A stretch of 64,000 nt of DNA, from contig NC_071668.1 in assembly GCF_028554725.1 (NCBI RefSeq), positions 73,215,719-73,279,718 of the forward strand. The letters are read 5' to 3'. A model generated the notes under the pieces. It searched no databases. It saw only the letters and a list, made by a program, of their open reading frames with translations, and was not told the DNA's origin. Both the position numbers and the translations under genes were made by a program. Position 1 is the first letter of the stretch; every line of letters begins with the position of its first letter. Positions 1-11,082 of the stretch are shown here, piece by piece. The stretch is from Zeugodacus cucurbitae (lineage: Eukaryota > Arthropoda > Insecta > Diptera > Tephritidae).

Positions 1-1974
1 TTTATGTTGTTGATTAAACTATGCGTACACTTCATGAAATCTCTTGAAATTAATAATGTGCACATTGAAAACTTACGTCAATACTTTACAGTTGAAAATT
101 CACACACACACTCACACATACAGACCGTGTTACAACAACTTTTATCTTTTCGCTGCGAAAAATCCTCAAGAAATTGTCTAGCAGAATAGTGTAAGCGCGA
201 AGCCCGCCTGACATTGAAAAAGTTTATGTATTTGTTTCTTTTTTTTCTTCTTAAAAAGCCAAAGGCAACAGTGTTCGAGGTTCGACGTTCAATATTGGCA
301 ACCGCAGGTGAAAGGAATATGGGCGGCAGTTAAAAGAAACTTGATAAGATTACATAAACTGCAAATAATGGGTTCTGCTGAAATTTGAGTAGCAATTGAG
401 TGCTTAATGCGTGCAATAAATTCGATTCCTACTCTGAATTCTGATCCCTACAACTGAAGTAGCCGGTGGTACTGGTTTGTCGTTCAAAAACTCTATTTAT
501 TGATATTATCCTTATCAGAGGTTCCTTGACTCCAACTTATTTGTACTGAAAAACAGTAACGTTGCATTATTGCGATCCTTTTTTTCACTTAATTTATTGA
601 TGTAATATTTCGCTATTATTCTTATAGGAACTAGTAGCCATATGGGATGACAGGACTACAACCTGACCCGAACCATATCGAAGAATTTAATCGTTAAGTA
701 TGAAATTAACATTCAGTGCTAATTAAGAACTCCATTATTGTCGAAAAACTCAGAGAAAAGTACGCTGTTATTGGTTATAAAACTCTCGGGGATACCCCAA
801 TATATGTTCTCAAGCAAACTACGAGTAATGCACTTAATATTTCATGCACACCAACTGCTTGGCCGTTTAGGCCACTTGCAGTCGAATCGATGATAAAAAG
901 GTGACATAAGTTTTTGGCAGCTGGCATTAAACTTGTGATTCAAGTGCATTTTGTGGCTGTAAACTTTGTGGTTAGTTGGCACGGCAGGTGACTGGTGGCA
1001 CAACCGTTGGAGACATATGCTGGTTGCGGTGGCACTTGCTGTTTAGAATATTTTTTTTTTTACTTGCTTCTGGGTGTGTCTACACATACGGTTAGACTTC
1101 GTAGACATCACTATATCACGCCAGACCGCACTCAGTGGGAGCTACTGAAACTTTAGAGCATATAAATTGTAATGTGCCGCAATGGGTCCACTGCTTGCTG
1201 GCTTCAGCATTCAGTATGCTTTGAATGGCAAGCAGCTAGCTAACTTCACACAAACATAACTGAAAATGTTCGAAGAAAAAATAGTGGAAAATTTATATAA
1301 AAATCCAAGTTTTCACATTCTTTTGAGCGCACTTTTGAGTTTCACCGACCCTGTTGAGCGGCAAACGGCAAGCAAAAAGTTCATGCAACCTGCCGTAAAG
1401 TTATGCGCTTTTAAAGTCAAAGTTGCAGTATTTCGTTGCACGTGCAGAAATGTGCGAAAAAACGGTTTCTCAAATATTTTGCGTAAAATTATAAATTTTT
1501 TATATGCAGATTTTGTTGTAGCATATTTTAATTTTACACATCATTTTACAGCTAAGCTTTGTCTTACTCATATCTGCACTTTTTGTAGCGCCAGGCTATT
1601 CATAAACTCTTTCAATAGGTGTGTCATGGCGTATGAGTAACTTGTTAGCACTTTTCGTAACTTTCGAAGGCAATCTGTTGTGTGTAGCACTGTGTTGGTA
1701 GACTATGAAAAGAAATTGGTTTCTTTCTTTAATTATTTGTGTGAAAAGTTCAGAATTAATTAACGTTTACTTTGTAGTCAGGTTTTTTATTATTTTTACT
1801 ACAGTATTATAAAGATTTTCATGTAGAAAGGTGACCTTTAACTTAAATTTTATTTTATCTTGTTAAATGGAGGTCAGTTCGGCGAATCGCTTTCAATGGG
1901 TTTCGCTTTTGGCTGCAGCGTTACATTCCTCCTCCTTTGGTTAATGACTACTATATGTTTATATGTATGACCAG
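1..1974. other. Non-coding stretch, no supported gene
   Basis: AT-rich intergenic DNA with short CA and poly-T runs. An ATG-initiated 124-codon ORF at 1266-1640 has a TATA-like CATATAAATT about 105 bases upstream, but its product is compositionally random and matches no family I know, so it is not called as a gene. Confidence 0.5.
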
Positions 1975-1979
1975 AAAAG

Positions 1980-3070
1980 AGGATCGACACACACCATCTC
2001 TTTGTCGATTTTAAAGGTGCCTTCGACAGCACGAAAAGGAGTTGCCTCTACGCTACTATGTCTGAATTTGGTATCCCTGCAAAATTAATACGGCTGTGTA
2101 AGCTGGCGTTGAGCTACACCAAAAGCTCCGTCAGGATCGGGAAGGACCTCTCCGAGCCGTTCGATACCAAACGAGATTTCAGACAAGGTGACTCACTATC
2201 GTGTGACTTCTTTAACTTGATGCTGGAGAAAATAATAGTACGAGCTGCAGAGCTAAATAGAGAAGGTTCAAATTTCTATAAGAGTGTACAGCTACTGGCG
2301 TACGCCGATGATATCGATATCATTGGAAACAACACCCGCACCGTTAGTTCTGCTTTTTCCAGACTGGATAAGGAAACGAAGCGTATGGGTCTGGTGGGAA
2401 CGAGGACAAAGCGAAATATGTCCTGTCGTCAAACAAACAGTCACTGTTGACAGTCATAACTTTGAACCTGGGAACCAGCATTAACAGTAATAACAATGTC
2501 AGACTGGAAATCCAACGCAGAATTACTCTTTCCAACAGGTGCTACTATAGACTGAGTAGGCAATTGAAAAGTAAAGTCCTCTCTCGACGAACCAAAATCA
2601 AACTCTACAAGTCTCTCATCATTCCCGTCCTACTTTACGATGCAGAAGCGTGGACGATGTCATCATCCGATGAGACTGCACTAGGACTTTTCGAGAGGTT
2701 TTTGCGGTTTTTCGGAAGATTTATGGTCCCATAAACATTGGCAACGGCGAATACCGCGGAAGATGGAATGATTAGCTGTATGTGTTATTCGACGACATAG
2801 ACATAGTCCAGCGAATAAAAAAACAGCGGCTAAGCTGGCTAGGTCAGGTTGTTCGAATGGACGAAAGTGCTCCAGCTCTGAAAGTGTTCGATGCAGTACC
2901 CGTTGGTGGAAGCTGAGGAAGAGGGACACCTCCACTCCGATGGAAGGACCAGATGGAGAGGGACCTGGCTTCGCTTGGTATAACCAATTGACACCAAACT
3001 GCCAGAAGGAGAGATGCGTGGCGCGCTGTTGTGGACTCGGCTATAACCGCGTAAGCGTTGTCTACGCCAG
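1980..3070 (+). pseudogene. RTE-like non-LTR retrotransposon fragment: reverse transcriptase and C-terminal region
   Basis: Reading + from about 1980, the conserved blocks of a non-LTR reverse transcriptase appear in order: LFVDFKGAFDSTKR (about 2000), SVRIGKDLSEPFDTKR, FRQGDSLSCDFFN, and the catalytic YADDIDIIG box (about 2305). The frame breaks near 2400-2450, resumes at 2447-2734 with RRTKIKLYKSLIIPVLLY and AEAW, and breaks again near 2700. Beyond that, residues like RLSWLGQVVRMDES and a terminal WRAVVDSAI-type block can be traced to about 3050. The 5' endonuclease half is missing, as expected of a 5'-truncated LINE copy. At least two frameshifts make it non-functional. The endonuclease fragment at 11083-11860 could belong to the same family, but the two pieces share no overlapping segment. 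Clade assignment (RTE-like) rests on remembered similarity to insect endonuclease/RT repeats. Confidence 0.85.
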
Positions 3071-3829
3071 AAGAAGAAGGTGGTGTACTATGGTAGATAG
3101 ATTTTTATCTTAGAGTGGAGAGGAATTGCTGATGCAATCTTCTGACATTACCTGGATCATTTCCGTTATTTAATTTCGTTCCTAATTTCTATGCAGGGAA
3201 ATCTAACATCAAGCTCCTCGATTCCACGATTTTTCGATAAATTCAACTTATTGATAAAGGGAGAAAACTAGAAATAACTATTTTTGCTGAAGGGCGGGCG
3301 ACGTGAAAAGTTAATATATTGATAGGGAGTGTTTGAAATTTAACAGAAGGATAAATTAATCCAGAAATCATCGGACAGTAAGACAATTCGATGACAGTGC
3401 CCTAACAAAATTGTCGGAAATCTCCACATTGGAGGCTGATCTCATGCATTTAAGGGATAATGTGTTAAAATTGTGGATAACGCAGTGACTGGACTAGTCT
3501 AATAAATCAGTGCAATAATGTATACAAAGCGATTATATGTATGCTCTATATGGTAAAGCTTCCTAAATGCGGTAGATTATTTTAGGATTTTAAGAGAGTT
3601 AAATTTGAGCAGAAATTTGGGACGGAGTTAAATGAAGAGTGTCTTTTGGGGCAGATTGTTTCAACGGCAAAGACAAAAGAAGGTTAACATTTTTGATAAG
3701 AAATTGGGCATTCAAATTTTTTTTGGCATATCTTACTCGGTCAGTCTATGAAAATGCTGAATAATGTATTTAGATACTTTATATGTTTCAATCTTGTCTT
3801 CCTTCAATCAACATCGAGAACTTGCATTA
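3071..3829. other. Non-coding stretch, nothing recognised
   Basis: AT-rich sequence without a long ORF, inverted repeat or recognised element. Confidence 0.5.
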
Positions 3830-4130
3830 TAAAGGATGTTTAGTCTCACGACATGTGAACCCATTGGACTGTGTCCAGTAAGGACTTCTACCATTTCGGG
3901 GAGTTGAACTTTGCTGCGAGCATGTAGTTCAGTGGACTTGTGGCCCATGGTGTAGCCAAACGTATTTCGCGGTCACGCTGGTCCCTAATCACAGCCTACC
4001 ACAGCTTGTGCGAGGTTCACAGATGCAGACCGAGAATGCAGGAGCACCAAACATATGTGATTTTGGCTGGAGCGTCCTTAAGTGCGAGTTCATCAACTCT
4101 GCAGTTCCCAGCGATTCCGCTGTACCCCCT
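3830..4130 (-). pseudogene. LINE fragment: RNase H C-terminus and downstream region
   Basis: Read on the - strand, the segment encodes SGIAGNCRVDELA, the usual GHSGIxGNxxADxLA signature at the end of a LINE RNase H domain. After a frameshift it encodes VEVLTGHSPMGSHVVRLN, the typical VGVLTGHCPIGTHAVRLG block that follows RNase H. Stops and frameshifts interrupt it. The same two blocks occur at 7960-8461 on the + strand, so the copies belong to one clade. R1 or LOA-type LINEs carry such an RNase H; which of these it is cannot be decided from this fragment. Confidence 0.7.
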
Positions 4131-4473
4131 TTAAAAATTCTAAATTTTTCATTTAAGATTTTTTCTTATATACCCCAGTCAAGTAATTATATGTGCATTT
4201 CGGCTTTTGTTTATATTTCTTATTCACTGTTATTTTTTGGATTTCGGTAAATGTGGAATAAAAGTTTGATATGTTACCGTTACCATGCAACGAAAATTGT
4301 TTCATACTTTTCTCGTTCGTTGTACAGTTACATTAGGAATTTATATGTGCAAAATCAGTTTAGTGTCGCAGCTAAAACTTTTTTGCTAAAATTTGTTTTC
4401 AAAGTTATTGTAGGTGCATTAACTTAATGAATTATTAAAAATTTGATTACATTTATTTAACTTTAAGCCTAAA

Positions 4474-5436
4474 ATGCCTCGTGGTACTAGTTTATCAGCC
4501 GAGGAACAAGTAATAGTCATTGGAATGCATGAAAGCGGTTCCAAAATGGCTCTAGACCAAAGCGACATCGGAACTGTATCTCAAAATTTCTTAAAAACCC
4601 CACTAATTATGGTATAGTGCGACGCAGCGGACGAAAAGCAACGTTGCAAAAGGATGATTCGACGGCTAGTAGTTGCGGACTTGATAAGAAGCGATCAAAT
4701 ATGGACCTAGTTAAGACAGAAAATCACAATAAATATAATTTTTCCAATTATACATAAAAATCAGTTTCTGTAACACACCTCCATGGCACTTGAACCAACG
4801 CTAAAGAAAGACAAAATAAAGCACATTTGAGGTTTGCAAATAAATACCAATTCTGTGCCGATATGTGATAGAATATAGTCTTTAGTGACAAAAAAAAATT
4901 AAATTTGGTCGGCCCAGGTCATTACAAGAAATATTGGAGAGATTCGCACCAGGAACGACGGTCCTACTACAAGCGATGTTTTGGAAGTGGTACCTTGATT
5001 TCTTGGGCTGCATTTTGCTGCTGTGGAAAGCTATTTACATGTTTTATATTCACTCAAATGAATGCTAATATCAATGTAGATCTTTTGGACAGCGAGTTAA
5101 TAAAATTTGCTCGCAATATTTATGGCATATAACTGGACATATCGCGAGGATAACGCTTCAATCCACACGAAGAACATCTTTAACGACCGGAAAATTCCGG
5201 TATTACAACGTGCAGCATTGACTTCGAACCTAAATCCTATTGAGGATCTCTGGAGGAACCTCTCTGCTCCTGTTTTCAACAACGGAAAGCAGTTTGAGAC
5301 AGTACGTCACCTTAAATTAGCCATAAAGCAAGAATTAGCCAATATTTACATAACTATTCTACAGTCAGTAGTTAATTCTCTGATTAAGCGGCTTAATTTA
5401 GTTTTAAAATATAAGGACAATTCTACTGACTATTAA
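4474..5436 (+). pseudogene. Tc1-like transposase pseudogene
   Basis: An ATG at 4474 opens MPRGTSLSAEEQVIVIG, a Tc1-type N-terminal helix-turn-helix. After a frameshift near 4550 the second DNA-binding part continues as KRHRNCISKFLKNPTNYG and VRRSGRKATLQ. The catalytic domain follows: FSDKKKLNLVGPGHYKKYW (about 4880-4935, first Asp), SGTLISWAAF, then REDNASIHTK (about 5145, second Asp) and SNLNPIEDLW (about 5235, Glu). The spacing between the second Asp and the Glu is 30 residues instead of the usual 34, which suggests a short deletion. Several stops and frameshifts, including one near 5130, inactivate it. A 12-base inverted pair, ATTTATATGTGC at 4339-4350 and its complement at 5498-5509, brackets the gene and may be remnants of the terminal repeats, but could be chance. 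Confidence 0.85.
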
Positions 5437-5509
5437 AATAAACATTTCTTTCAGTTAAACTCAAATGTATAGGATTTACTGGTAAAAATAGTAAAATGCA
5501 CATATAAAT

Positions 5510-7959
5510 ATTTACTATTAGCCTAAACTTCAATTCTGTTTTATAGTTTAAAAACTATTTTGAAATTTGTTAATTTTTTGTTTTTTTTTTTTATATCGTA
5601 TACATTAATAATAACAAACCTGCATACTCAGAAATATTTTGCAATATTTTTAATCTTTAATTTTTTTTGCAAAAAGTTCATGCACATATAATTATTTGAC
5701 TGTGGTACTTTCGTATCAATGCAAAATAATACTCACGTCTCATATGTGCAATTCTATTTGAGTTTCAACTACAAACTATTTAAAGCACATTTAAGTTAAA
5801 AATAAGTGCGGCGAGCTATTTGTAGCATGCGCTTGCACTTAATTAAAAATGCACTTATGAAAAGTTGTCAGGGTTGCGCTAAAAATAAGACACATCGAAG
5901 TTGCCACGGCAACCAGGCAACAAAGGCGCAAACATATAAGTGTTGGTTGAGAAGTGCATAATAATTGCTGCAGGCTAAAGAGTTTGGTTCGCGTGACGTC
6001 TGCTGTAGCAATACAAACACACACACACATCGCTAATAAAAGCACGCTCACTTGCTGATGACACGGCCCTGTGTGTCCTGTATTTGTGTGTGTTTATGTG
6101 CGTGCTATCTAAATTCTTCTACCACACCCTTCAACCGTCTCCGAAGTAAGTACACTTTCAACATTTCCGGCACTCGTGTCAGCGGCTGTCAGCGCCGCCG
6201 GCATGACATTTCCTCCAGCGCACAGCGCGGGTCAGCACTCAACTTCCTGGTTCACCTGGTTCGCCTGGTTCGCTGCCATAGTGATTTTTGTTTTGCGCCG
6301 CGCTCCGGTTAAATTGAGATAAAAGCAGGTGTGCGCGAAGGCTTACAGCTGCAAGAACTGTGAGATTAGCCGATTTGCGGTCGCTACGGTCGGTTGAGAT
6401 TGTGTGTGGTTCAGGCAAAATATTTTTTGTTATAATTTCTTTTTTCAGTTATACTGCAACGCGCGCTATGATGTTAGTTAATGCCTTGCTAATTAAGTTC
6501 AAAAAGTAGTATACTTGCAGGCGCTGTGCAGGTGTGTTCTTTATTTTACTATTGTGAGTGAGCTAGAACATTACTTACATATTACTAAGCATAGTGAGCG
6601 TGTAGTTAAGCGCAGCTCCTCCACTCGATTTATACTTACACTCGTCGTTCTTCTTCATTCACGCGAGTCCCCTAATTGTCGCACTCATTGCTCGAGGTGT
6701 CTCTACTTCATTGTATTCTATACATGCTTTTCTCAACTAATCCGCTTGTACGCCCGCAATGTTGACCCTTTAAAGCGCGTATTGTGCGTCCTGCGCTTGT
6801 TCGCTTTCATTTTCACTCGCCCTCCTTAGCACTTCCGCGCGTACTGTAGCGTGTACGGCACTAATTTGCAGAAATAAAATGGAAACAAGCGTAAAAGTCG
6901 CAATTTTTTCTACGTTTTTTCGGGCGCCCTTCTGCTTATCTCGTTGTCCACTGTTATTTGCCAGGCGAAAGTTCGCGCTACACGCTTTGTCAACTAGCGC
7001 GCGACCGCGAGTTATTTTTCTTGTTTTCTCGATACGCATTCGCCAACGAATTTCATTGTTTAGCTTTGGCTATTTGTTTGTTATTTTTGTTGTACTATTT
7101 TTATTTTTCTAGCTACCGCGCTGCTTAGTGAATTAAATAGTTGTTGCTTTGTTTCATTTTGTTGGCTTTTGTTGCCCTTTTGTTGGCTGGATTATTTGTG
7201 TCATCGCGTTGACATGCGCTCATTTACACAGTTGCCTCTCACGCCAACTCACGCTTAAATTAGTTGTGCGCTTTAGCTTTAAATTTGTCGCTATGCAAGT
7301 CCATTTCGTCGCCAGTTTGTAGGCTAATGTGTTGGCGTGTGGCAAAAAAATAACTGTTTTTTCCAAAAGTTTCCACTTGCACCGGACCGAAGTTGAAGTA
7401 TGGTGTTGCTGTCATGGTGTTTAAGTCTTTAATCTGATAATTTGTTAAATTGTGCGCAGATGAGCGATGTGCGATAAAAAGTCAAACAACATTTGTTTGT
7501 TGTTGCTGTAGTTGTTGTTGTTTGTTGAAGGGTAATTGCTTAAAATAAGCAAAACTTTTTAAATGAAACGGTTGTTGGTTTGAGAGTAGAATACATCAGT
7601 AAAGGGATGGTAGTCTAACAGCGAGGTAGGGTTATGATGGGAGGGTTGTGGTTTGTATTAGAAGAATGAAGGTTAGATGGAAGGATTTAATTGGAATGAA
7701 ATGCATTGGAAGTTTTTAATCAAGAACTCCATCAGTTAGAACGGAATACAAGAGAGAACCTCGGTAAAATGGTCTTCTTCTTCCATCTTCATATGTCTAC
7801 CTTTCCTCTTCATATGTCCACAAATCCTTCTGAAGCCTTTACTTTCATTAAAATGTTTACCTTCTCTGGTTCATTCAGCAAACAATCGAAGGGTTTATTA
7901 TTTCTGCATTTACTCGGTAGTTCCTTTGGACTTCCGTTTTTCGGATACTACCGCTCCGT
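5510..7959. other. Non-coding stretch with CA/TG runs and a more GC-rich patch
   Basis: 5570-5780 is poly-T rich. 6000-7130 is clearly less AT-rich than its surroundings and has several ORFs of 60-105 codons on both strands, none with recognisable domains. 7495-7530 holds TTG-trinucleotide runs. A conserved non-coding or untranslated exon cannot be excluded for 6300-7130. Confidence 0.45.
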
Positions 7960-8461
7960 TTTTCTTATATTAACGCTACATACACTCCGACAGCAGAACA
8001 GAAATATATGACATTGCGCTCCAGGCTAGTTGAGCAGTGTCTAAATTCCTTATCAATAGCTTCTAGGTACTTCGCTAGCCGATTGGGTCTCGGTCCCAGT
8101 TCCACTCGGTCACAGGGGAATTGTTGGAAACTGCATAACGGATAAGATTGCAAGAGAGTGTACCGTAGCAACATGGACGTCGGAAGCTGGTTGGCTTGAC
8201 TTACAGACACCGCATGAGGTCGCCAAGAGCTGGACAACAATCAACACCTCTGCAGTTGCGTTGTCCTATTGAAGCGCAGTGGAGCGTAAGAGGTCCTTCG
8301 AACTGCTGTCTCTTAGCAAGGTCCATCTCGGTGCTGTCAAAGGGATGCTTACTGGACTCAGGCCGATAGGTACACATGCGGTGAGACTAGGGAGCCTGGC
8401 AGATGCAACTTGGTTGTCCTTTCAAATGTCCAGCAGAGATCTGCATACTAACCTAACCTAA
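7960..8461 (+). pseudogene. LINE fragment: RNase H and post-RNase H region ending in CTAACCTAAC
   Basis: In one + frame from 8108 the translation gives GHRGIVGNCITDKIAREC, the GHxGIxGN signature of LINE RNase H domains, followed by TVATWTSEAGWLDLQTPHEV. An in-frame TGA occurs near 8271. The same frame continues with SFELLSLSKVHLGAVKGML and TGLRPIGTHAVRLG, the block that follows RNase H in R1/LOA-type LINEs. The copy ends at 8450-8461 in CTAACCTAAC, a tail also seen in the related copies near 14445 and 60990. The reverse transcriptase is absent. Confidence 0.75.
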
Positions 8462-8864
8462 CTCTACGTTCCATCGCTTAAGAGTCAATCAATCAGCAAT
8501 AGAACCTATACTGCCCTAACATATATAATACGTTGAAGTATATTCTCCCTTAAAAATCTTTTGTCACAACATTTTTTAAGATTTTAAGGTCTAATAGAAT
8601 AATAGTGCATACTATCGAAATTTGATAAACATTTTATGGATTAAACAGGATAACACTAATCTCTAATGAGCTACTTAAGAACCAGTTTTATGGCGTCTCT
8701 CATTAATTGGCTGTCGGTGTCTAAATGTAAACATCGAAGTAATCCGGTAACAACCCGATCCCACAGAGGATTTACCGACAAGACTTTTTTCTGACCAGGA
8801 ACTGCCAACTCGAAAAACTCATGTCGAATCGAGCACGCTGTGATTTCAACTTTAAGAATTTATA

Positions 8865-8870
8865 TTTATT
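8865..8870 (-). terminator. Poly(A) signal AATAAA for the 274-aa ORF
   Basis: The complement reads AATAAA, 58 nt beyond the stop codon of the - strand ORF that ends at 8928. This spacing fits a short 3' untranslated region and supports transcription of that ORF. Confidence 0.5.
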
Positions 8871-8927
8871 TTAATACCGCATATATATTTTGTTTACGAC
8901 ACTGGTGTTGAGAGTTATACCACTCCT

Positions 8928-9752
8928 TCACTCTCCACTTTCCTGCTGCATAGGCGTCTCGTCATCGCCCTCATCCTCTTCCTCCGAATTTGTATCATTA
9001 CCCGATAGTAATGTTATCTCAATTTCGATGATAGAGTTGTTGTGATGACCATCGCCGCCGGCTTCTTCATCGGCTAACATCTGCCTACTAACGGTATGTT
9101 CGGCCACAGTTGTTGTAGCTTCCTGTTGTAGTGTTGATTGACTGACATTGAGCGCGCTCCCTTCATTGTTCGTTTCTTCTTCGGGAGTGATCGTTTCGCT
9201 TGATATGACTGCTGACGCGGAAAGCGACACTTCGTCAATGGGTGTGGCATCATTGGTATTATTTTCAATTTCTGATTTGCTTTTATTCGAACAACACGGT
9301 TCTGAGTTGTCATGCTCTTCCTGCTGTAATTTGTTTGTATTCAGAGTTGTATTTGAAACTTTATTGAGTTCAATAAGCGATCCATATGACAGCACCGTTG
9401 ATTGTGATTTAGCTTTGAATAATTCATGCTTACTACTTTTTTGATTGAGTTCTTCAGCAGCACTGCTGCTGCAATCACTGTGTATTGGTGCGCAACAGTT
9501 GGTCATGTGAAACAATGAGTGTGTGGATTCACTGTCGAGTGCATGGGTGGGTCCATTAAGGCTGTGGAAAATACAAGATTGATGGTAATTTCCGCTGGCA
9601 TTATAGAAAAGGCAATTGTTTTCGTTTTTGTAACCTCGCCCAGCGTTGCTGTACCGTGGATAGTAGTACGGTAGATTCCTGGGTCTGTTCTTTATCAGTT
9701 TGACCAGATCGACACATTGTCTCACTCGTTTCGGTGCTTTTTGATGCTTCAT
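8928..9752 (-). CDS. Intronless Ser/Asn/Glu-rich protein of unknown function, 274 aa
   Basis: The ORF starts at a true ATG (9752) and runs uninterrupted for 274 codons, against a background where random ORFs rarely exceed 100. The N-terminus is basic (MKHQKAPKRVRQ, then LVKLIKNRPRNLPYYYPRYS). A Cys/His-containing central part spans about residues 45-95 (for example MTNCCAPIHSDCSSS). The C-terminal half is low-complexity, rich in Ser, Thr, Asn and Glu, and ends in a strongly acidic tail (NSEEEDEGDDETPMQQ). No signal peptide or membrane segment is visible, and a soluble, disordered protein is the simplest reading. A poly(A) signal lies 58 nt downstream. I recognise no family. It could be a rapidly evolving lineage-restricted gene, a retrocopy, or the last exon of a larger gene whose upstream exons lie to the right. 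Confidence 0.6.
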   Translation of the reverse strand: MKHQKAPKRVRQCVDLVKLIKNRPRNLPYYYPRYSNAGRGYKNENNCLFYNASGNYHQSCIFHSLNGPTHALDSESTHSLFHMTNCCAPIHSDCSSSAAEELNQKSSKHELFKAKSQSTVLSYGSLIELNKVSNTTLNTNKLQQEEHDNSEPCCSNKSKSEIENNTNDATPIDEVSLSASAVISSETITPEEETNNEGSALNVSQSTLQQEATTTVAEHTVSRQMLADEEAGGDGHHNNSIIEIEITLLSGNDTNSEEEDEGDDETPMQQESGE

Positions 9753-10250
9753 ATTATCGACTATTTGTATAATTTGCTTTCAGTTTTCTGCTTATTATAA
9801 CCCGGAAATAATTTATAAAAGTTAGAAATTTAGAAATTTGTTGGCGATTAAATTCTAAACTCGGAATGCCAAAATTTGATAAATATATATTGTTTGTTTT
9901 TGACTATTGACTTTTATGTTAAAAAAATTCAAAGCATTGCCGATGCAAAGTGTGTGTACAGTTGAAAGTAATCGACAGTATAAGATACATTTGATGTTGA
10001 AAGATATCGAAGAATCATGCTAGGAATATCACACTTGATTTTGATAAAATAAATCTTTGTGCACACTGTTTCAACTCGATGAAATCGATTTCGAAATCGC
10101 TTCGAATCTCTCTTTGTTGAGGGCTGGAGTAATTCCGACTGATTTCCACCATTTTTGCCACCAGGCTACTTTATATCCAGTATTACAATTGCACTTAATT
10201 TTGCTGTAATATAATATCTCTCATCTTATCCGATATAGGTAATCGTAATA
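9753..10250. other. Upstream region of the 274-aa ORF; no gene
   Basis: Contains a short palindrome-like ATCGATTTCGAAATCG around 10084-10099 but no recognisable TATA/Inr arrangement for the - strand gene. Confidence 0.4.
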
Positions 10251-11075
10251 TTAGGTTGAAAAATATCTCCCTTCCGCTTTTTTGCTCTTTATTCAATGCT
10301 TTAAAGAAAGTGTTACAGTTATCGGATTTAGTTCAAATATGCGCCGTTTAGTTCGATAATCTGTTTCTGTCTAGACGGCAACTTCATATTACCCCCTCGT
10401 AGAAGCACCCCATCCTTATTTGCGAAAAACTCGGACAGTCACTTTTTACAAGCCTCTTTTGAGTTCAACTTTACACCACCAGTAGATGGTAGAATTAAGC
10501 GTCTGGCCATATGGGAGCAGCTCATAGTGGATGATTCCCTTCCAATCCCACCAAACACACAACAAAACCTTCCTGCCATCAATCTCGGCTAGGCCACTGT
10601 TTGGGACGATTCACCGGCCTTCGACCACGACCGTTTTCGCTTGAAATTGTCGTATGTGATCCATCGTCGCCAGTCACCATTCGCTTCAAAAATGGGTCGA
10701 GTTCGCTCCGTTTCAGTTGCATATCACAGGCGTTGATTCGGTCCAGCAGGTTTTTTTGCGTGCAATCATGCGAGACACAAACATCAAGCTTTTTTATGTA
10801 TCCAGCCTTTTGTAGATGGTTTAAAATGGTTTGGTGACTTACTCCCATCTCCTGGGCGATGGCACGAGTTGCCACATACCGGTCTAACTCGCTGTTTTCC
10901 ATGATTTGATAGGTTTCCGCCGTCACAAGTATTCCGCCGGCTGGCTTATCCATGGTGTCGTTTTCACCCGCTCTGAATCGTCGAAACCATTCCTCCGCAG
11001 TTCGAAGTGATAGAGTACCATCCCCCAAAACACCATTAATCTCACGGAACGTTCCTTTATCGGATTTCCCAAGTG
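10251..11075 (-). mobile_element. Truncated mariner element with transposase pseudogene (copy 1)
   Basis: The left end at 10251 starts TTAGGTTGAAAAATATCTCC, matching the inverted repeat at the right end of the copy at 37894-38850. The transposase is read on the - strand. It begins inside the N-terminal HTH (FREINGVLGDGTLSLRTAEE, WFRRFRAGENDTMDKPAG), continues through the second HTH (AIAQEMGVSHQTILNHLQKA) to DPFLKRMVTGDDGS near the first catalytic Asp, and then decays. The HQDNARPH-type second Asp region is deleted. A C-terminal piece (KLPSRQKQIIELNGAY) adjoins the terminal repeat. The transposase start and its terminal repeat are missing because the element is cut near 11075, where an RTE-like fragment begins. 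It is non-autonomous and inactive. Confidence 0.85.
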
Positions 11076-11082
11076 TACCCAA

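Noticed and set aside
1266..1640. 124-codon ATG ORF with a TATA-like motif upstream
   Set aside because: No domain, composition matches translation of random AT-rich DNA, and the TATA spacing does not fit an initiator.
6515..7112. Overlapping ORFs of 77-104 codons on both strands in a GC-richer patch
   Set aside because: ORFs on both strands with Cys/Phe/Arg-rich random composition; no splice-consistent model or domain.
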